DNA of 32,382 nt. Source: Actinomycetota bacterium (GTDB lineage: Bacteria > Actinomycetota > Actinomycetes > Nanopelagicales > Nanopelagicaceae). The stretch covers positions 1 through 32,382 of the forward strand of contig JAPOKG010000010.1 in the NCBI GenBank assembly GCA_029977785.1. The letters run 5' to 3'. A model generated the notes under the pieces. The model did no database searches and was not told the DNA's origin. It was given only the letters and a program-made list of their open reading frames with translations. Position numbers and translations under genes: made by a program. This document shows, piece by piece, positions 15,581 through 26,645 of this stretch (positions are counted from its first letter, which is position 1; the number at the start of each line of letters is the position of its first letter).

Positions 15581-18286
15581 GTGTCAAAGGTCCGCGTACA
15601 TGAGTTGGCAAAACAACTCGGTATGGAGAGCAAGGAAGTCCTTGCCAAACTCCAAGAGATGGGTGAATTCGTTCGCTCAGCGTCATCAACAGTTGAAGCA
15701 CCGGTTGTTCGCAAGTTAATTGCGCTTTATCCCGATGCCAAGCCGGTAGAAGAGAAGAAACCTGTTAAGAAGGCAGCTGCCAAGAAGACCGCTGCCTCAA
15801 AGAAAACAGCCGAAGTAAATCCGGAGCTCGCTGCTGAACTTGCAGCTGAACTCGGCGTAGATCTTGCTGCCCTTAAGGCATCTCGCGATGCTGAAAAGAT
15901 TGCGCAAGATGAAGCAAAGGCTGCATCTGCATCGGCAACGCCTGCAACTCCAACACCATCAGCTCCAGCGGCTCCGCGCCCTGGCAATAATCCATTTTCA
16001 ACAGGTGGCGCGGTTCCACGCCCACCACGTCCTGGTAATAATCCATTTTCAACAGGTGGCGCGGTTCCACGTCCACCACAACGACCACAGGGCCAAGACA
16101 GTTCTAGATTGGGTGCACCTCGCCCAGGTATGGCAGGTGCACGACCTGGTTCTGTTCGCCCTGGTTTTGCTGCGCGTCCTGGAGGACAACGTCCTCCAAC
16201 AACTGGAGCCGGAACAGGAAATTACCCACCACGTACTGGTGGAGCGCCATCATCACAAGGTCCATATCGTTCACAAGGTGCGACAACTGGTGGAGCGCCA
16301 GGTGGTCCAGCACGTCCAGGCGGTGGCGGTCCTAATCGCGGCCCAGGTCGTGGCGGAACTGCAGGTGCATTTGGAAAGAATGCAAGTAAATCTTCAAAGC
16401 GTAAGCAGAAGTCACGAAAAGTTTTGCGTGAAGAGTTCGACAATATGCAAGCACCGAAATTGGGTGGTGCAGTTATTCCGCACGGAGATGGTTCAACCAA
16501 AATCCGTATGCGCCGCGGCTCATCACTTGCAGATTTCGCTGAAAGAATTGGTGCAGATCCAGCAGCGCTAGTTTCAGCGCTCTTCCACCTCGGAGAAATG
16601 GTCACTGCAACTCAATCTGTTGATGCAGATACCTTTGAAATTCTTGGCGCACAACTTGGATATGTCATCGAAGTTGTCTCTCCTGAAGAAGAAGACCGTG
16701 AATTGTTGCAGGGCTTTGATATCGATCTCGCAGCCGAACTAGCGGATTTTGATGAAGAGAACCTCACTCCTCGCCCTCCTGTAGTTACTGTGATGGGTCA
16801 CGTTGACCACGGTAAGACTCGCTTGCTCGATGCGATTCGCCAGACTGAAGTTGTGAAATCTGAAGCAGGTGGAATCACGCAGCACATTGGTGCATATCAG
16901 ATTCACCATGAACACGAAGGCACAAATCGTGCGATTACCTTTATCGATACACCTGGTCACGAAGCGTTTACCGCTATGCGTGCTCGTGGTGCCAAGGTGA
17001 CCGATATTGCAGTACTCGTTGTTGCCGCTGATGACGGTGTGATGCCTCAGACCATTGAAGCCCTTAACCACGCTCAAGCAGCCGATGTTCCTATCGTTGT
17101 TGCAGTGAACAAAGTTGATAAGGAAGGCGCCAACCCAGATAAGGTTCGCCAGCAACTGACTGAGTACAACTTGATCGCTGAGGAGTACGGCGGAGACACA
17201 ATCTTCGTAAACGTTTCAGCTAAGGCAGGCTCTGGAATCAATGATTTGATTGACTCAATTCTCCTAACTGCAGATGCAGCGATCGATCTTCGTGCAGTTG
17301 CTGAAGATGATGCTCGCGGTGTTGCTATCGAAGCTCACCTTGATCGTGGTCGTGGACCAGTTGCAACTGTCCTGGTACAACGTGGAACTTTGCGCGTTGG
17401 AGATGCGATTGTTGCTGGTGGTTCATTCGGACGTGTGCGTGCAATGCTTGATGAACACGGTGCCAACGTTGAAGAGGCAGGACCATCTCGCCCAGTGCAG
17501 GTACTCGGATTTACCTCTGTTCCTAACGCTGGTGATACCTTCCTCGTTGCCGATGAAGATCGCACAGCTCGTCAGATTGCTGAGAAGCGTCAGGCAGCTG
17601 AGCGAAATGCACAGCTCGCTAAGGCGCGTAAGAAAGTCTCACTTGAAGACTTTATGGAGCAGTCCAAGATTTCAACTCTCAACCTTATTCTTAAGGGTGA
17701 CGTATCAGGTTCTGTAGAAGCGCTCGAAGATGCGTTGATGCAGCTTGATGTCGGCGCTGAAGTTGACCTTCGCGTTATCCACCGCGGTGTTGGTGCAATT
17801 ACCAAGAGCGATATCACTCTGGCATCTGCCTCAACTGCTGTAGTTATCGGCTTTAACGTCAAGCCAGAACCACAGACTGCAATATTTGCAGATCAAGAAG
17901 GCGTTGAAGTTCGCTTCTACTCCGTTATCTATAACGCGATTGAAGAAATCGAGCTCTCACTTAAGGGTCTTCTTAAGCCAGAGTACGAAGAAGTCATTCT
18001 TGGCAACGCTGAAGTCCGCGATCTCTTCAAATCTTCTAAGGTCGGCACAATCGCTGGTTCTATCGTTACCGATGGAACTATCAAGCGCAATGCAAAGGCG
18101 CGCGTTATACGTGCCGGTGCGACAATTGCAGAAGAGGTCACTATCGAATCTCTCAAGCGATTTAAGGATGATGCCACTGAAGTCCGCGAAGGCTTTGAGT
18201 GCGGTATCGGTGTCGGTAAAGGTGCAGATCTTCAAGTCGGAGACATCATTCAGGTCTTCGAGATGCGCGAAAAGAAGCGCGCATAG
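15581..18286 (+). CDS. infB: Translation initiation factor IF-2
   Basis: A 901-aa GTPase that brings initiator fMet-tRNA to the 30S subunit. The N-terminus [13 protein letters not shown] is the standard IF2N domain. A long low-complexity P/G/R/A-rich linker (about residues 60-280) follows, including a tandem 17-residue repeat. Then come a second IF2N-like part, the G domain with G1 GHVDHGKT at 406-413, G3 DTPGHEA and G4 NKVD, and domains II-IV. GTG 15581 has AGGAG at 15572-15576. A 5-bp hairpin (18278-18290) spans the TAG stop without a T-run. A long linker is usual for actinobacterial IF-2. Confidence 0.97.
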   Translation: MSKVRVHELAKQLGMESKEVLAKLQEMGEFVRSASSTVEAPVVRKLIALYPDAKPVEEKKPVKKAAAKKTAASKKTAEVNPELAAELAAELGVDLAALKASRDAEKIAQDEAKAASASATPATPTPSAPAAPRPGNNPFSTGGAVPRPPRPGNNPFSTGGAVPRPPQRPQGQDSSRLGAPRPGMAGARPGSVRPGFAARPGGQRPPTTGAGTGNYPPRTGGAPSSQGPYRSQGATTGGAPGGPARPGGGGPNRGPGRGGTAGAFGKNASKSSKRKQKSRKVLREEFDNMQAPKLGGAVIPHGDGSTKIRMRRGSSLADFAERIGADPAALVSALFHLGEMVTATQSVDADTFEILGAQLGYVIEVVSPEEEDRELLQGFDIDLAAELADFDEENLTPRPPVVTVMGHVDHGKTRLLDAIRQTEVVKSEAGGITQHIGAYQIHHEHEGTNRAITFIDTPGHEAFTAMRARGAKVTDIAVLVVAADDGVMPQTIEALNHAQAADVPIVVAVNKVDKEGANPDKVRQQLTEYNLIAEEYGGDTIFVNVSAKAGSGINDLIDSILLTADAAIDLRAVAEDDARGVAIEAHLDRGRGPVATVLVQRGTLRVGDAIVAGGSFGRVRAMLDEHGANVEEAGPSRPVQVLGFTSVPNAGDTFLVADEDRTARQIAEKRQAAERNAQLAKARKKVSLEDFMEQSKISTLNLILKGDVSGSVEALEDALMQLDVGAEVDLRVIHRGVGAITKSDITLASASTAVVIGFNVKPEPQTAIFADQEGVEVRFYSVIYNAIEEIELSLKGLLKPEYEEVILGNAEVRDLFKSSKVGTIAGSIVTDGTIKRNAKARVIRAGATIAEEVTIESLKRFKDDATEVREGFECGIGVGKGADLQVGDIIQVFEMREKKRA
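15977..16078 (+). repeat. Tandem duplication of a 51-bp (17-codon) unit in infB
   Basis: Units 15977-16027 and 16028-16078 are adjacent, in frame, and 48 of 51 bases identical; all three differences are synonymous third-position C/T changes. Each encodes the 17-residue unit starting RPGNNPF and ending AVPRPP. The near-identity suggests a recent slippage duplication in the disordered linker, with copy number likely to vary between strains. Confidence 0.93.
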
Positions 18287-18306
18287 CGCGGATTCCGGAT
18301 ACCACC

Positions 18307-18738
18307 GTGGCACATTCACATCGCAGCCAGAAGGTTGCAGACCGCATCAAGGTAGTAGTGGCACAGCTGCTTGAGACGAAGATTAAAGATCCTCGCCTTG
18401 GCTTTGTCACTGTTACCGATGCGCGAGTTTCTGGTGATTTACAGAGCGCTTCCATCTTCTACACAGTCCTTGGTGGAGATGATGAGCGCGCAGCAACTGC
18501 GGCAGCCCTCGAATCTGCCAAAGGCGTTTTGCGCAGCGCGGTTGGTAAAGATCTCGGAACTCGCATTACTCCTTCGCTGGAATTCATTCTGGATGGACTT
18601 CCTGAATCGGCGAGAGCGCTTGATTCACTTCTTGAGCGAGTTCACGCACTCGATGCAGAGGTTGCTAAAGCGCGTGAAAATGCCAAGCCAGTTGTCGAAG
18701 ATCCATACAAAGTCCCACGCGTCATAGCAGAAGAATAA
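18307..18738 (+). CDS. rbfA: 30S ribosome-binding factor A
   Basis: A 143-aa KH-fold factor for 16S rRNA 5'-end maturation and cold adaptation. Recognisable features are an N-terminal helix with [17 protein letters not shown], the strand [26 protein letters not shown], and [18 protein letters not shown] in the last third. It starts with GTG at 18307, 20 bases after infB, with no strong Shine-Dalgarno site. It follows infB as in nearly all actinobacteria. The C-terminal ~25 residues are a charged tail beyond the core domain. Confidence 0.93.
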   Translation: MAHSHRSQKVADRIKVVVAQLLETKIKDPRLGFVTVTDARVSGDLQSASIFYTVLGGDDERAATAAALESAKGVLRSAVGKDLGTRITPSLEFILDGLPESARALDSLLERVHALDAEVAKARENAKPVVEDPYKVPRVIAEE

Positions 18739-18743
18739 AAATC

Positions 18744-19622
18744 TTGAACACAGACGGCTTCTTAGTAGTCGATAAAGCTAGTGGTATGACCAGTCACGAT
18801 GTTGTTGCTGTGGCTCGTAAAGCGCTCGGCACTCGCAAAGTAGGACATGCTGGAACTCTAGATCCAATGGCTACGGGCGTACTCGTACTCGGTTTTGGCA
18901 ATGGCACTCGCTTGCTGCAATACATCACAGATGGAGACAAGTCTTATCAGGCAACCGTTGTACTAGGTGCTGCAACAATTACTGATGACAGCGAAGGTGA
19001 AGTGATTTCATCTGCTGATGCATCTGCGGTATCTGATGTTGATATCGAGAAGATTCTCTCAAAGATGATTGGCACTATTGCGCAACGTCCATCTTCTGTC
19101 TCAGCGGTCAAAGTCGGAGGAGAGCGCGCTTATGACCGAGTACGCGCTGGTGAAAAGTTTGAATTGGCAGCACGTGAAGTAACCATTACTCAACTAGATA
19201 TTCGCGCTATCCGCCACCTTGAGAAGACCACTGAAGTTGATATTGAAGTGACTTGTTCTGCCGGAACATTTATCAGAGCGATTGCTCGCGACCTTGGAGA
19301 TGCGCTCAGCGTTGGGGGACACCTCTCTGCGCTGCGCCGCACCCGCGTTGCTGGATTCACAGCAATTGGCGCAACTACCCTTGAAGAACTGAAGGCACAG
19401 AAGTTCACAGCTCTAGATCTAGCTGAAGTCGCGCGCACCACCTTCACGCCTCGCGAATTAACTCTCGAAGAAGTGCAAGAGCTCTCATTCGGTCGCCCAC
19501 TTAAAGAAAATGGAAACACAGTCATCAACGCCGCGATGTCACCGGATAATCGACTTATTGCGCTCTTAAAAGATGAAGGAGATAAGGCCAAACCTATCGC
19601 TGTCTTTGCGGCTGCGAACTAG
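18744..19622 (+). CDS. truB: tRNA pseudouridine-55 synthase
   Basis: TruB makes pseudouridine 55 in the T-loop of tRNAs. The 292-aa protein has the family N-terminus LVVDKASGMTSHDVV and the catalytic block HAGTLDPMATGVL, with catalytic aspartate D40. The conserved Y of DKSYQATVVLG and the SAVKVGGERAYDRVRAGE segment follow. A C-terminal extension from about residue 225 resembles the actinobacterial TruB C-terminal domain. The only sensible start is TTG 18744, five bases after rbfA; the next ATG is already inside the conserved block. No Shine-Dalgarno is evident. The TAG stop is followed immediately by an in-frame GTG that could serve ribF. Confidence 0.94.
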   Translation: MNTDGFLVVDKASGMTSHDVVAVARKALGTRKVGHAGTLDPMATGVLVLGFGNGTRLLQYITDGDKSYQATVVLGAATITDDSEGEVISSADASAVSDVDIEKILSKMIGTIAQRPSSVSAVKVGGERAYDRVRAGEKFELAAREVTITQLDIRAIRHLEKTTEVDIEVTCSAGTFIRAIARDLGDALSVGGHLSALRRTRVAGFTAIGATTLEELKAQKFTALDLAEVARTTFTPRELTLEEVQELSFGRPLKENGNTVINAAMSPDNRLIALLKDEGDKAKPIAVFAAAN

Positions 19623-19640
19623 GTGAGGCAAGATTTGCTT

Positions 19641-20528
19641 ATGAGCGATACCAGCGTCGTAGTCATCGGAACCTTTGATGGTGTTCATAAAGGACATCAG
19701 GTTCTACTCAATCGCGCCAAAGAGATAGCAGCAGGACGCTCGATTATCGCTCTGACTTTCGATCCACATCCAACAACAATTTTTGCGCCAAGTAAGGTGC
19801 CGACCATGCTTACAACGCTGGCAGATCGAGTTGAATTACTCAAGATTCATAACGCTGATCAGGTTGCAGTGCTGAAATTTAATGAGAAGTTTGCAGCGAT
19901 GTCGCCAGAAGATTTTGTCGAATCGGTTCTAATCGGACAACTACATGCCAGTACAGTCATAGTTGGCAAGAACTTTACATATGGCCATAAGGCTGCTGGA
20001 AATACTGAATCACTTATTAAGTCAGGACAAGAGCACAACTTCACAGTCGATGTGCAAGATTTGAAGACAGATACAGAAGTCATCTCCTCATCACGTATTC
20101 GCGCCCTTGTTGTTGAGGGGAAAGTTGAAAAAGCCCGTGAACTCTTATCTCGCCCACATCGCCTTGATGGCGTTGTTGTGCACGGTGAAAAGCGCGGCCG
20201 CGAAATTGGTTATCCAACAGCAAATCTTGGAAAGATTGACGGACAAACAATTCCTGCAGATGGCGTTTACGCTGGTTGGCTCACCGTTGGAATCAACTTC
20301 TGGCCTGCTGCTATCTCGATTGGAACTAATCCAACCTTTGAGGGAGATCGTGGTCGCCAAGTGGAAGCGTATGCTCTAGATCAAGAAGGCTTAGATCTGT
20401 ATGACAAGAACGCTTCGATTGAATTTGGTTGGTATTTGCGTCCAACGTTGAAATTCGACAGTCTTGAGGAGCTCTTGGTCCAAATGAAGAGAGATTGTGA
20501 CCAAGCCCGCGAATTAACGGAAAAATAG
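19641..20528 (+). CDS. ribF: Bifunctional riboflavin kinase / FAD synthetase
   Basis: Converts riboflavin to FMN and FMN to FAD. The N-terminal FAD synthetase (nucleotidyltransferase) domain begins with GTFDGVHKGH at residues 10-19 and includes ISSSRIRALVVEGKVEKA. The C-terminal flavokinase domain begins near residue 180 with REIGYPTANLG. From ATG 19641 the protein is 295 aa. The alternative is GTG 19623, directly after the truB TAG, adding six residues. I prefer 19641 because it is an ATG; CAAGAT six bases before it resembles the leaderless -10 pattern seen elsewhere, and GAGG lies 12 bases upstream. Gene order truB-ribF-rpsO is the usual one. Confidence 0.93.
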   Translation: MSDTSVVVIGTFDGVHKGHQVLLNRAKEIAAGRSIIALTFDPHPTTIFAPSKVPTMLTTLADRVELLKIHNADQVAVLKFNEKFAAMSPEDFVESVLIGQLHASTVIVGKNFTYGHKAAGNTESLIKSGQEHNFTVDVQDLKTDTEVISSSRIRALVVEGKVEKARELLSRPHRLDGVVVHGEKRGREIGYPTANLGKIDGQTIPADGVYAGWLTVGINFWPAAISIGTNPTFEGDRGRQVEAYALDQEGLDLYDKNASIEFGWYLRPTLKFDSLEELLVQMKRDCDQARELTEK

Positions 20529-20564
20529 CCTTACTTCTGGCTCAATTTCACTTATCTACACCCC

Positions 20565-20653
20565 ACAGGTAAACTTCAGCCTGTCCAACGAGAAAGTGAT
20601 TTCCCGTGAATCAAACCGGGAAGCCTCTTGAACAGTAACTGTGATTAGTCACA
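20565..20653 (+). promoter_or_regulatory. Three-hairpin rpsO leader, possible S15 autoregulatory element
   Basis: The 142-base gap between ribF and rpsO contains three stem-loops in series. ACAGG (20565-20569) pairs with CCTGT (20580-20584). TTCCCG (20601-20606) pairs with CGGGAA (20617-20622). TGTGA (20640-20644) pairs with TCACA (20649-20653), ending shortly before the rpsO start. In several bacterial phyla S15 represses its own mRNA through structurally unrelated leader RNAs, so this is a good place for such a site. Assignment is by context only. Confidence 0.4.
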
Positions 20654-20670
20654 AGAAATGAGAAATGAAA

Positions 20671-20940
20671 ATGGCGTTAACACCAGAAGTAAAGAAAGAA
20701 ATCATTGCAAAGTACGGATCATCAGCTACTGATACAGGAAGCCCTGAAGCTCAGGTCGCTTTATTGTCACGTCGCATCGAAGACATTACAACTCACCTAC
20801 AGACCAACCCCCATGACCACCACAATCGTCGTGGTCTCTTGTTGCTCGTAGGTCAGCGTCGTCGAATTCTTCAGTACCTCGCAAAGACAGATATCAGCCG
20901 TTATCGCGCAATTATCGAAAAGCTCGGTATTCGCCGCTAA
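20671..20940 (+). CDS. rpsO: 30S ribosomal protein S15
   Basis: S15 binds the 16S rRNA central domain and helps form bridge B4. From ATG 20671 the protein is exactly 89 aa, the canonical length, beginning [16 protein letters not shown]. The conserved [15 protein letters not shown], the [17 protein letters not shown] rRNA-binding part and terminal IEKLGIRR are all present. An in-frame ATG at 20665 would add two residues and leave only about three bases to the GAG-type ribosome site, so 20671 is preferred. It forms the conserved rpsO-pnp pair with pnp 178 bases downstream. Confidence 0.96.
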   Translation: MALTPEVKKEIIAKYGSSATDTGSPEAQVALLSRRIEDITTHLQTNPHDHHNRRGLLLLVGQRRRILQYLAKTDISRYRAIIEKLGIRR

Positions 20941-20945
20941 TTTAA

Positions 20946-21090
20946 AATTACACGCCGGGGGACATATGGTCCTCGGTAGTGGTTTCCAGATGTAAGCACT
21001 AGATGCTTATAGCTGTGAACTTCGATCGAAGATTCATTTGTTTCGCCTCGCGTGTAGTTACCGCTCCAAGGTCGATTAATCGTGCCTTGG
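20946..21090 (+). ncRNA. Structured 5' leader of pnp, Actino-pnp-like RNA
   Basis: The rpsO-pnp gap folds into a multibranched element. A closing stem pairs 20946-20955 with 21050-21059 (10 bp, one G-U). Inside are hairpins GGGGAC/GTCCTC (20958-20963 with 20969-20974), TAAGCA/TGCTTA (20993-20998 with 21004-21009) and CTTC/GAAG (21020-21023 with 21028-21031). A further hairpin CCAAGG/CCTTGG (21066-21071 with 21085-21090) has an inner CGAT/ATCG stem and lies just before the Shine-Dalgarno site. An Actino-pnp motif is described in actinobacterial pnp leaders, thought to mediate feedback control by PNPase. Location fits; whether the fold matches that family was not tested. Confidence 0.65.
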
Positions 21091-21118
21091 AATTGAAACA
21101 CGAATCAAAGGAGGACCC

Positions 21119-23320
21119 ATGGAGGGTCAAGACGTAAAATCAGCAGTAGCCGTTATCGATAACGGAAAGTTCGGAAAACGTGAGATTAAGTTCGAAACAG
21201 GACGCCTCGCTAAGCAAGCAGCAGGAGCTGCAGCTGTTTATCTAGATGATCAAACAATGATTTTCTCAGCAACAACAGCATCAAAGACGCCTAAGGATCA
21301 ATTCGACTTCTTCCCACTCACAGTGGATGTAGAAGAGAAGATGTATGCCATCGGCAAGATTCCTGGTTCATTCTTCCGTCGCGAAGGTCGTCCATCAGAA
21401 GAGGCAATCCTTACCTGCCGTCTGATTGACCGTCCATTGCGTCCATCATTTATTAAGGGACTTCGTAACGAAGTTCAGATTGTCGTAACAGTGATGGCTC
21501 TAGATCCAGACCACATGTACGACGTCATCGCAATTAACGCAGCATCAATGTCAACGCAGCTTGCTGGACTTCCATTCTCTGGTCCAATTGGTGGAGTGCG
21601 CGTTGCACTTATCGATGGTCAATGGGTGGCATTCCCTAACCATTCACAGGTAGAAAACGCTGTATTCGATATGGTCGTAGCAGGTCGCGTCACAGCCGAC
21701 GATGTTGCAATCATGATGGTTGAGGCAGAAGCAACAACTCGCACAATTGGTTTGATTGCTGAAGGAGCTAAGGCTCCAACAGAAGAAATCGTTGCGCAGG
21801 GACTTGATGCGGCTAAGCCATTTATTCGTATTCTTTGCGAAGCTCAGTCAAAGCTTGCAGCAGTTGCTGCAAAGCCAACTGCTGATTTCCCAGTCTTCTT
21901 GGATTACCAAGATGATGTATTTGCAGCCGTTGAAAAGGCTGCAAAGGATGATCTCGCTAAGGCGCTCACAATTTCTGGTAAGCAAGAGCGCGAAACTAAG
22001 ATTGATGAAATCTCAGCTGCAACAAAGGAATCTGTATCTGCTGCATTCGAAGGCCGCGAAAAGGAAGTTCCTGCAGCATTCCGTTCACTTACAAAGAAGC
22101 TTGTTCGCCAACGTGTGCTTCGTGACAAGATTCGTATCGATGGTCGCGGACTCCGCGATATTCGTGCGCTCTCTGCCGAAGTTGAGGTCATTCCTCGCGT
22201 TCACGGTTCAGCGATCTTCGAGCGCGGTGAGACCCAGATTCTTGGAATCACAACTCTTAATATGCTCAAGATGGAGCAGCAGCTCGACACCATGAGCCCT
22301 GAAACATCAAAGCGCTATATGCACAACTACAACTTCCCACCGTATTCAACTGGTGAAACAGGTCGTGTTGGAACACCAAAGCGTCGCGAAATCGGCCACG
22401 GTGCTCTTGCAGAGCGTGCACTTATTCCAGTACTTCCAACTCGCGAAGAGTTCCCTTACGCAATCCGTCAGGTCTCTGAAGCTCTCGGTTCAAATGGATC
22501 AACATCTATGGGTTCAGTCTGTGCTTCAACGCTCTCAATGTTGCAAGCAGGTGTGCCACTTAAGGCTCCTGTTGCAGGTATTGCGATGGGTCTTATCTCA
22601 GATGATGTCGATGGCAAGGTTGAATACGTTGCTCTCACAGATATTCTCGGTGCAGAAGATGCATTTGGAGATATGGACTTCAAAGTTGCAGGTACAAAAG
22701 ATTTCGTTACCGCCCTACAGCTTGATACAAAGCTTGATGGAATTCCTGCATCAGTTCTTGCTGGCGCACTTCACCAGGCAAAGGAAGCGCGTCTTGCGAT
22801 TCTAGATGTCATGAATGAAGCAATCGATACACCAGATGAGATGAGCCAATACGCCCCTCGCATCATCTCTGTAAAGATTCCAGTCGACCAGATTGGTGCA
22901 GTCATCGGTCCTAAGGGCAAGATCATCAACCAGATTCAAGATGAAACTGGCGCCGAAATCTCGATTGAAGATGATGGAACCATCTACATCGGTGCAACCG
23001 ATGGACCTTCAGCTGAGGCTGCCCGCGCGCAGATTAACGCAATTGCTAATCCACAGATGCCAGAAGTTGGAGAGCGCTACCTCGGTACTGTCGTAAAGCT
23101 TGCAACATTCGGTGCATTTGTTTCATTGATGCCAGGTAAAGATGGTCTGCTCCATGTATCTCAGATTCGCAAGATGCACGGTGGCAAGCGCATTGAAAAT
23201 CTTGAAGATGTCATGAAGGTTGGCGACAAGATTCAGGTTGAAATCGGTGAAATCGATCCAAAGGGCAAGCTCTCATTGGTTCCGGTTCTCGAAGATGGAA
23301 CAACTCCAGCAGCTGAATAA
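21119..23320 (+). CDS. pnp: Polyribonucleotide nucleotidyltransferase (PNPase)
   Basis: PNPase degrades RNA 3'-to-5' by phosphorolysis and can synthesise heteropolymeric tails. The 733-aa protein has two RNase PH-like cores separated by a helical domain (about 230-325). The second core starts near [16 protein letters not shown] and contains [19 protein letters not shown] domain follows (about 575-635, with [16 protein letters not shown]), then an S1 domain (about 645-715, with [19 protein letters not shown]). The Shine-Dalgarno AAGGAGG at 21108-21114 is the strongest in the window, four bases before ATG 21119. The TAA stop abuts the M16 peptidase ATG. Confidence 0.97.
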   Translation: MEGQDVKSAVAVIDNGKFGKREIKFETGRLAKQAAGAAAVYLDDQTMIFSATTASKTPKDQFDFFPLTVDVEEKMYAIGKIPGSFFRREGRPSEEAILTCRLIDRPLRPSFIKGLRNEVQIVVTVMALDPDHMYDVIAINAASMSTQLAGLPFSGPIGGVRVALIDGQWVAFPNHSQVENAVFDMVVAGRVTADDVAIMMVEAEATTRTIGLIAEGAKAPTEEIVAQGLDAAKPFIRILCEAQSKLAAVAAKPTADFPVFLDYQDDVFAAVEKAAKDDLAKALTISGKQERETKIDEISAATKESVSAAFEGREKEVPAAFRSLTKKLVRQRVLRDKIRIDGRGLRDIRALSAEVEVIPRVHGSAIFERGETQILGITTLNMLKMEQQLDTMSPETSKRYMHNYNFPPYSTGETGRVGTPKRREIGHGALAERALIPVLPTREEFPYAIRQVSEALGSNGSTSMGSVCASTLSMLQAGVPLKAPVAGIAMGLISDDVDGKVEYVALTDILGAEDAFGDMDFKVAGTKDFVTALQLDTKLDGIPASVLAGALHQAKEARLAILDVMNEAIDTPDEMSQYAPRIISVKIPVDQIGAVIGPKGKIINQIQDETGAEISIEDDGTIYIGATDGPSAEAARAQINAIANPQMPEVGERYLGTVVKLATFGAFVSLMPGKDGLLHVSQIRKMHGGKRIENLEDVMKVGDKIQVEIGEIDPKGKLSLVPVLEDGTTPAAE

Positions 23321-25332
<2,012 letters not shown>

Positions 25333-25344
25333 GGAGATACTCAT

Positions 25345-25602
25345 ATGGCTCAAGCGGATATCACTATGTATGGCGCTGATTGGTGTGGAGATTGTCGTCG
25401 CTCAAAGCGCGTCTTTGAAGAGCTAGATATTCAGGTTAACCATATCGATGTCGATGCTGATCTATCTGCGGCTGAGAAAGTCATTGAAATCAATGGGGGA
25501 GCCAAGTCAATCCCTGTAATTGTCTTCTCAGATGGAACTCATCTGACTGAGCCATCAGATAATGACCTAAAGGCCAAGCTTTCTGCCCTCGGCATCATCT
25601 AA
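25345..25602 (+). CDS. Small glutaredoxin-like (mycoredoxin-like) protein with CGDC active site
   Basis: An 85-aa thioredoxin-fold protein. The redox motif is W-C-G-D-C, with C14 and C17. The cis-proline segment KSIPVIVFSDG lies near residues 51-61, then an EPSDNDLKAKL helix. Actinobacteria use similar small proteins (mycoredoxins, NrdH-redoxins) with mycothiol or thioredoxin reductase; CGDC differs from the classical CPYC of glutaredoxin. A strong Shine-Dalgarno AAGGAG (25331-25336) lies eight bases before ATG 25345, overlapping the dapB stop. It is the last gene of the pnp-dapB run and converges on azlD. Confidence 0.85.
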   Translation: MAQADITMYGADWCGDCRRSKRVFEELDIQVNHIDVDADLSAAEKVIEINGGAKSIPVIVFSDGTHLTEPSDNDLKAKLSALGII

Positions 25603-25611
25603 TAATTCAAA

Positions 25612-25920
25612 CTAGTTAAAGTTATAGATTGCAGCTGAAGTAAGCGCTGCAGAGATAACAACGACAAAGTAAGGCGCCTTAAGAGCAAGTGCGATACAGG
25701 CGACGACTACGCCTGCCAGCCGTTGGTCAATAACTAGCTTAGATTTCTCTGCAACTGTCTGTACCCCAACTAGAGCACTTAATAGAACGATCGGAATTAA
25801 GGTATTGATACGCAGCATTCGCTCGTTCTTCAGATACTTTTCCGGAACGCTATGTCCCAGGTATTTCAATCCAAAGGCTATAAAGCTGGTGCCGATAACT
25901 GCTATCCAAATAGTTGTCAT
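25612..25920 (-). CDS. azlD: Branched-chain amino acid transport protein, AzlD family
   Basis: A 102-aa, very hydrophobic protein with about four membrane segments. It pairs with AzlC to export branched-chain amino acids or analogues. The family-like pattern TTIWIAVIGTSFIAFGLKY at the N-terminus, then LRINTLIPIVLLSALVG and a terminal hydrophobic stretch, supports AzlD. I chose the ATG at 25920 because it overlaps the azlC stop as ATGA; an in-frame ATG at 25935 would add five residues inside azlC. The stop lies nine bases from the convergent glutaredoxin-like gene. Confidence 0.88.
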   Translation of the reverse strand: MTTIWIAVIGTSFIAFGLKYLGHSVPEKYLKNERMLRINTLIPIVLLSALVGVQTVAEKSKLVIDQRLAGVVVACIALALKAPYFVVVISAALTSAAIYNFN

Positions 25921-26585
25921 CTGCGCACCTTCCAACCAAACGCCACAGCCAGAAGCGCAGTTGCGATAATCGGAATACCAGCGGCTACAAATGGTGTGAG
26001 TGAAAGTGCGAGAATTACGGCCGTAATCGCTAAAGCTCGTTCAAAGTTTCCATGAAGACGCGGCCAGACAAGTCCAAGGAACGCGGCAGGGACGGCAGCA
26101 TCAAGGCCCCATGCAGATGGATTTCCCATCGCCTGCGCACCAAGTGCGCCTGCCAGAGTAAAGAGATTCCAGAAGAAGTAGACGCCAAAACCGGTGAGCC
26201 AGAAACCGTGCTTCATTGCATCTGGACCAAGATCTTCTTGTCCGATGGCGACGCCAGTTGATTCATCAATTGTTATCTGTGCAGCAACAACTCTTCTTAA
26301 ACCGCGAATATTTAAAATTGGTGCCATACGTAGGCCATAGAGACCATTTCGAATTCCAAGCAGAGATGCTGTTGCAATTCCTGAAATTGCACTTCCTCCC
26401 GCACCGATTACGCCAACTACTGCAAATTGTGATGCGCCTGAAAAAGTCAGAAGTGAGAGAAGGCAGGTTTGCAGAATTGAGAAACCAGCTGCGACTCCAG
26501 CTGCCCCGAAAGCGGTTCCATAGAGCCCAACAGTGAAGGAGACGCTCAGACTCTGAGTTACGGTGGCGCGGTTCACTGATGACAC
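25917..26585 (-). CDS. azlC: Branched-chain amino acid permease, AzlC family
   Basis: A 222-aa membrane protein, the large subunit of the AzlCD exporter. Visible family features are the early GTAFGAAGVAAGF, then LLTFSGASQFAVVGV and the conserved LLGIRNGLYGLRMAP near residues 70-86. Several further membrane helices follow. I chose GTG 26585: longer versions from GTG 26645 add an unlikely proline-rich leader that runs up to the thyX start. A -10-like CACAAT (plus-strand 26592-26597) lies six bases from GTG 26585. A second GTG at 26576 is possible. The gene diverges from thyX across 60 bases. Confidence 0.88.
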   Translation of the reverse strand: MSSVNRATVTQSLSVSFTVGLYGTAFGAAGVAAGFSILQTCLLSLLTFSGASQFAVVGVIGAGGSAISGIATASLLGIRNGLYGLRMAPILNIRGLRRVVAAQITIDESTGVAIGQEDLGPDAMKHGFWLTGFGVYFFWNLFTLAGALGAQAMGNPSAWGLDAAVPAAFLGLVWPRLHGNFERALAITAVILALSLTPFVAAGIPIIATALLAVAFGWKVRR

Positions 26586-26591
26586 GCGGCA

Positions 26592-26597
26592 ATTGTG
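26592..26597 (-). promoter_or_regulatory. Weak candidate -10 box (CACAAT) for azlC
   Basis: On the minus strand CACAAT is followed by six bases and the chosen GTG start at 26585. No Shine-Dalgarno is present. It is a weaker match to TANNNT than the plus-strand examples. Confidence 0.28.
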
Positions 26598-26633
26598 CCC
26601 TAGATATCCAGCAGGTGGAGGGGGGTTGATAGA

Positions 26634-26639
26634 TAAGGT
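26634..26639 (+). promoter_or_regulatory. Candidate -10 box (TAAGGT) for thyX
   Basis: TAAGGT is followed by six bases and the thyX ATG at 26646, the same geometry as the other leaderless candidates. The same bases (AAGGTG) could instead be a weak Shine-Dalgarno site at a normal distance, so the reading is ambiguous. Confidence 0.35.
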
Positions 26640-26645
26640 GCGCAC

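Noticed and set aside
15977-16078. CRISPR-like repeat
   Set aside because: There are only two units, directly adjacent with no spacers, in frame inside infB and protein-coding.
15864-16571. 235-codon open frame inside infB, rich in His/Gln/Val
   Set aside because: It is the +1 shadow of the Pro/Gly/Arg-rich IF-2 linker; low-complexity repeats keep alternative frames open.
18278-18290. Hairpin CGCGC-ATA-GCGCG over the infB stop as a terminator
   Set aside because: The 5-bp stem has a 3-base loop and no T-run, and rbfA follows after 20 bases as part of the same cluster.
26586-26645. azlC start at GTG 26645
   Set aside because: It would give a proline-rich N-terminus unlike AzlC and would leave no space for the thyX control region.
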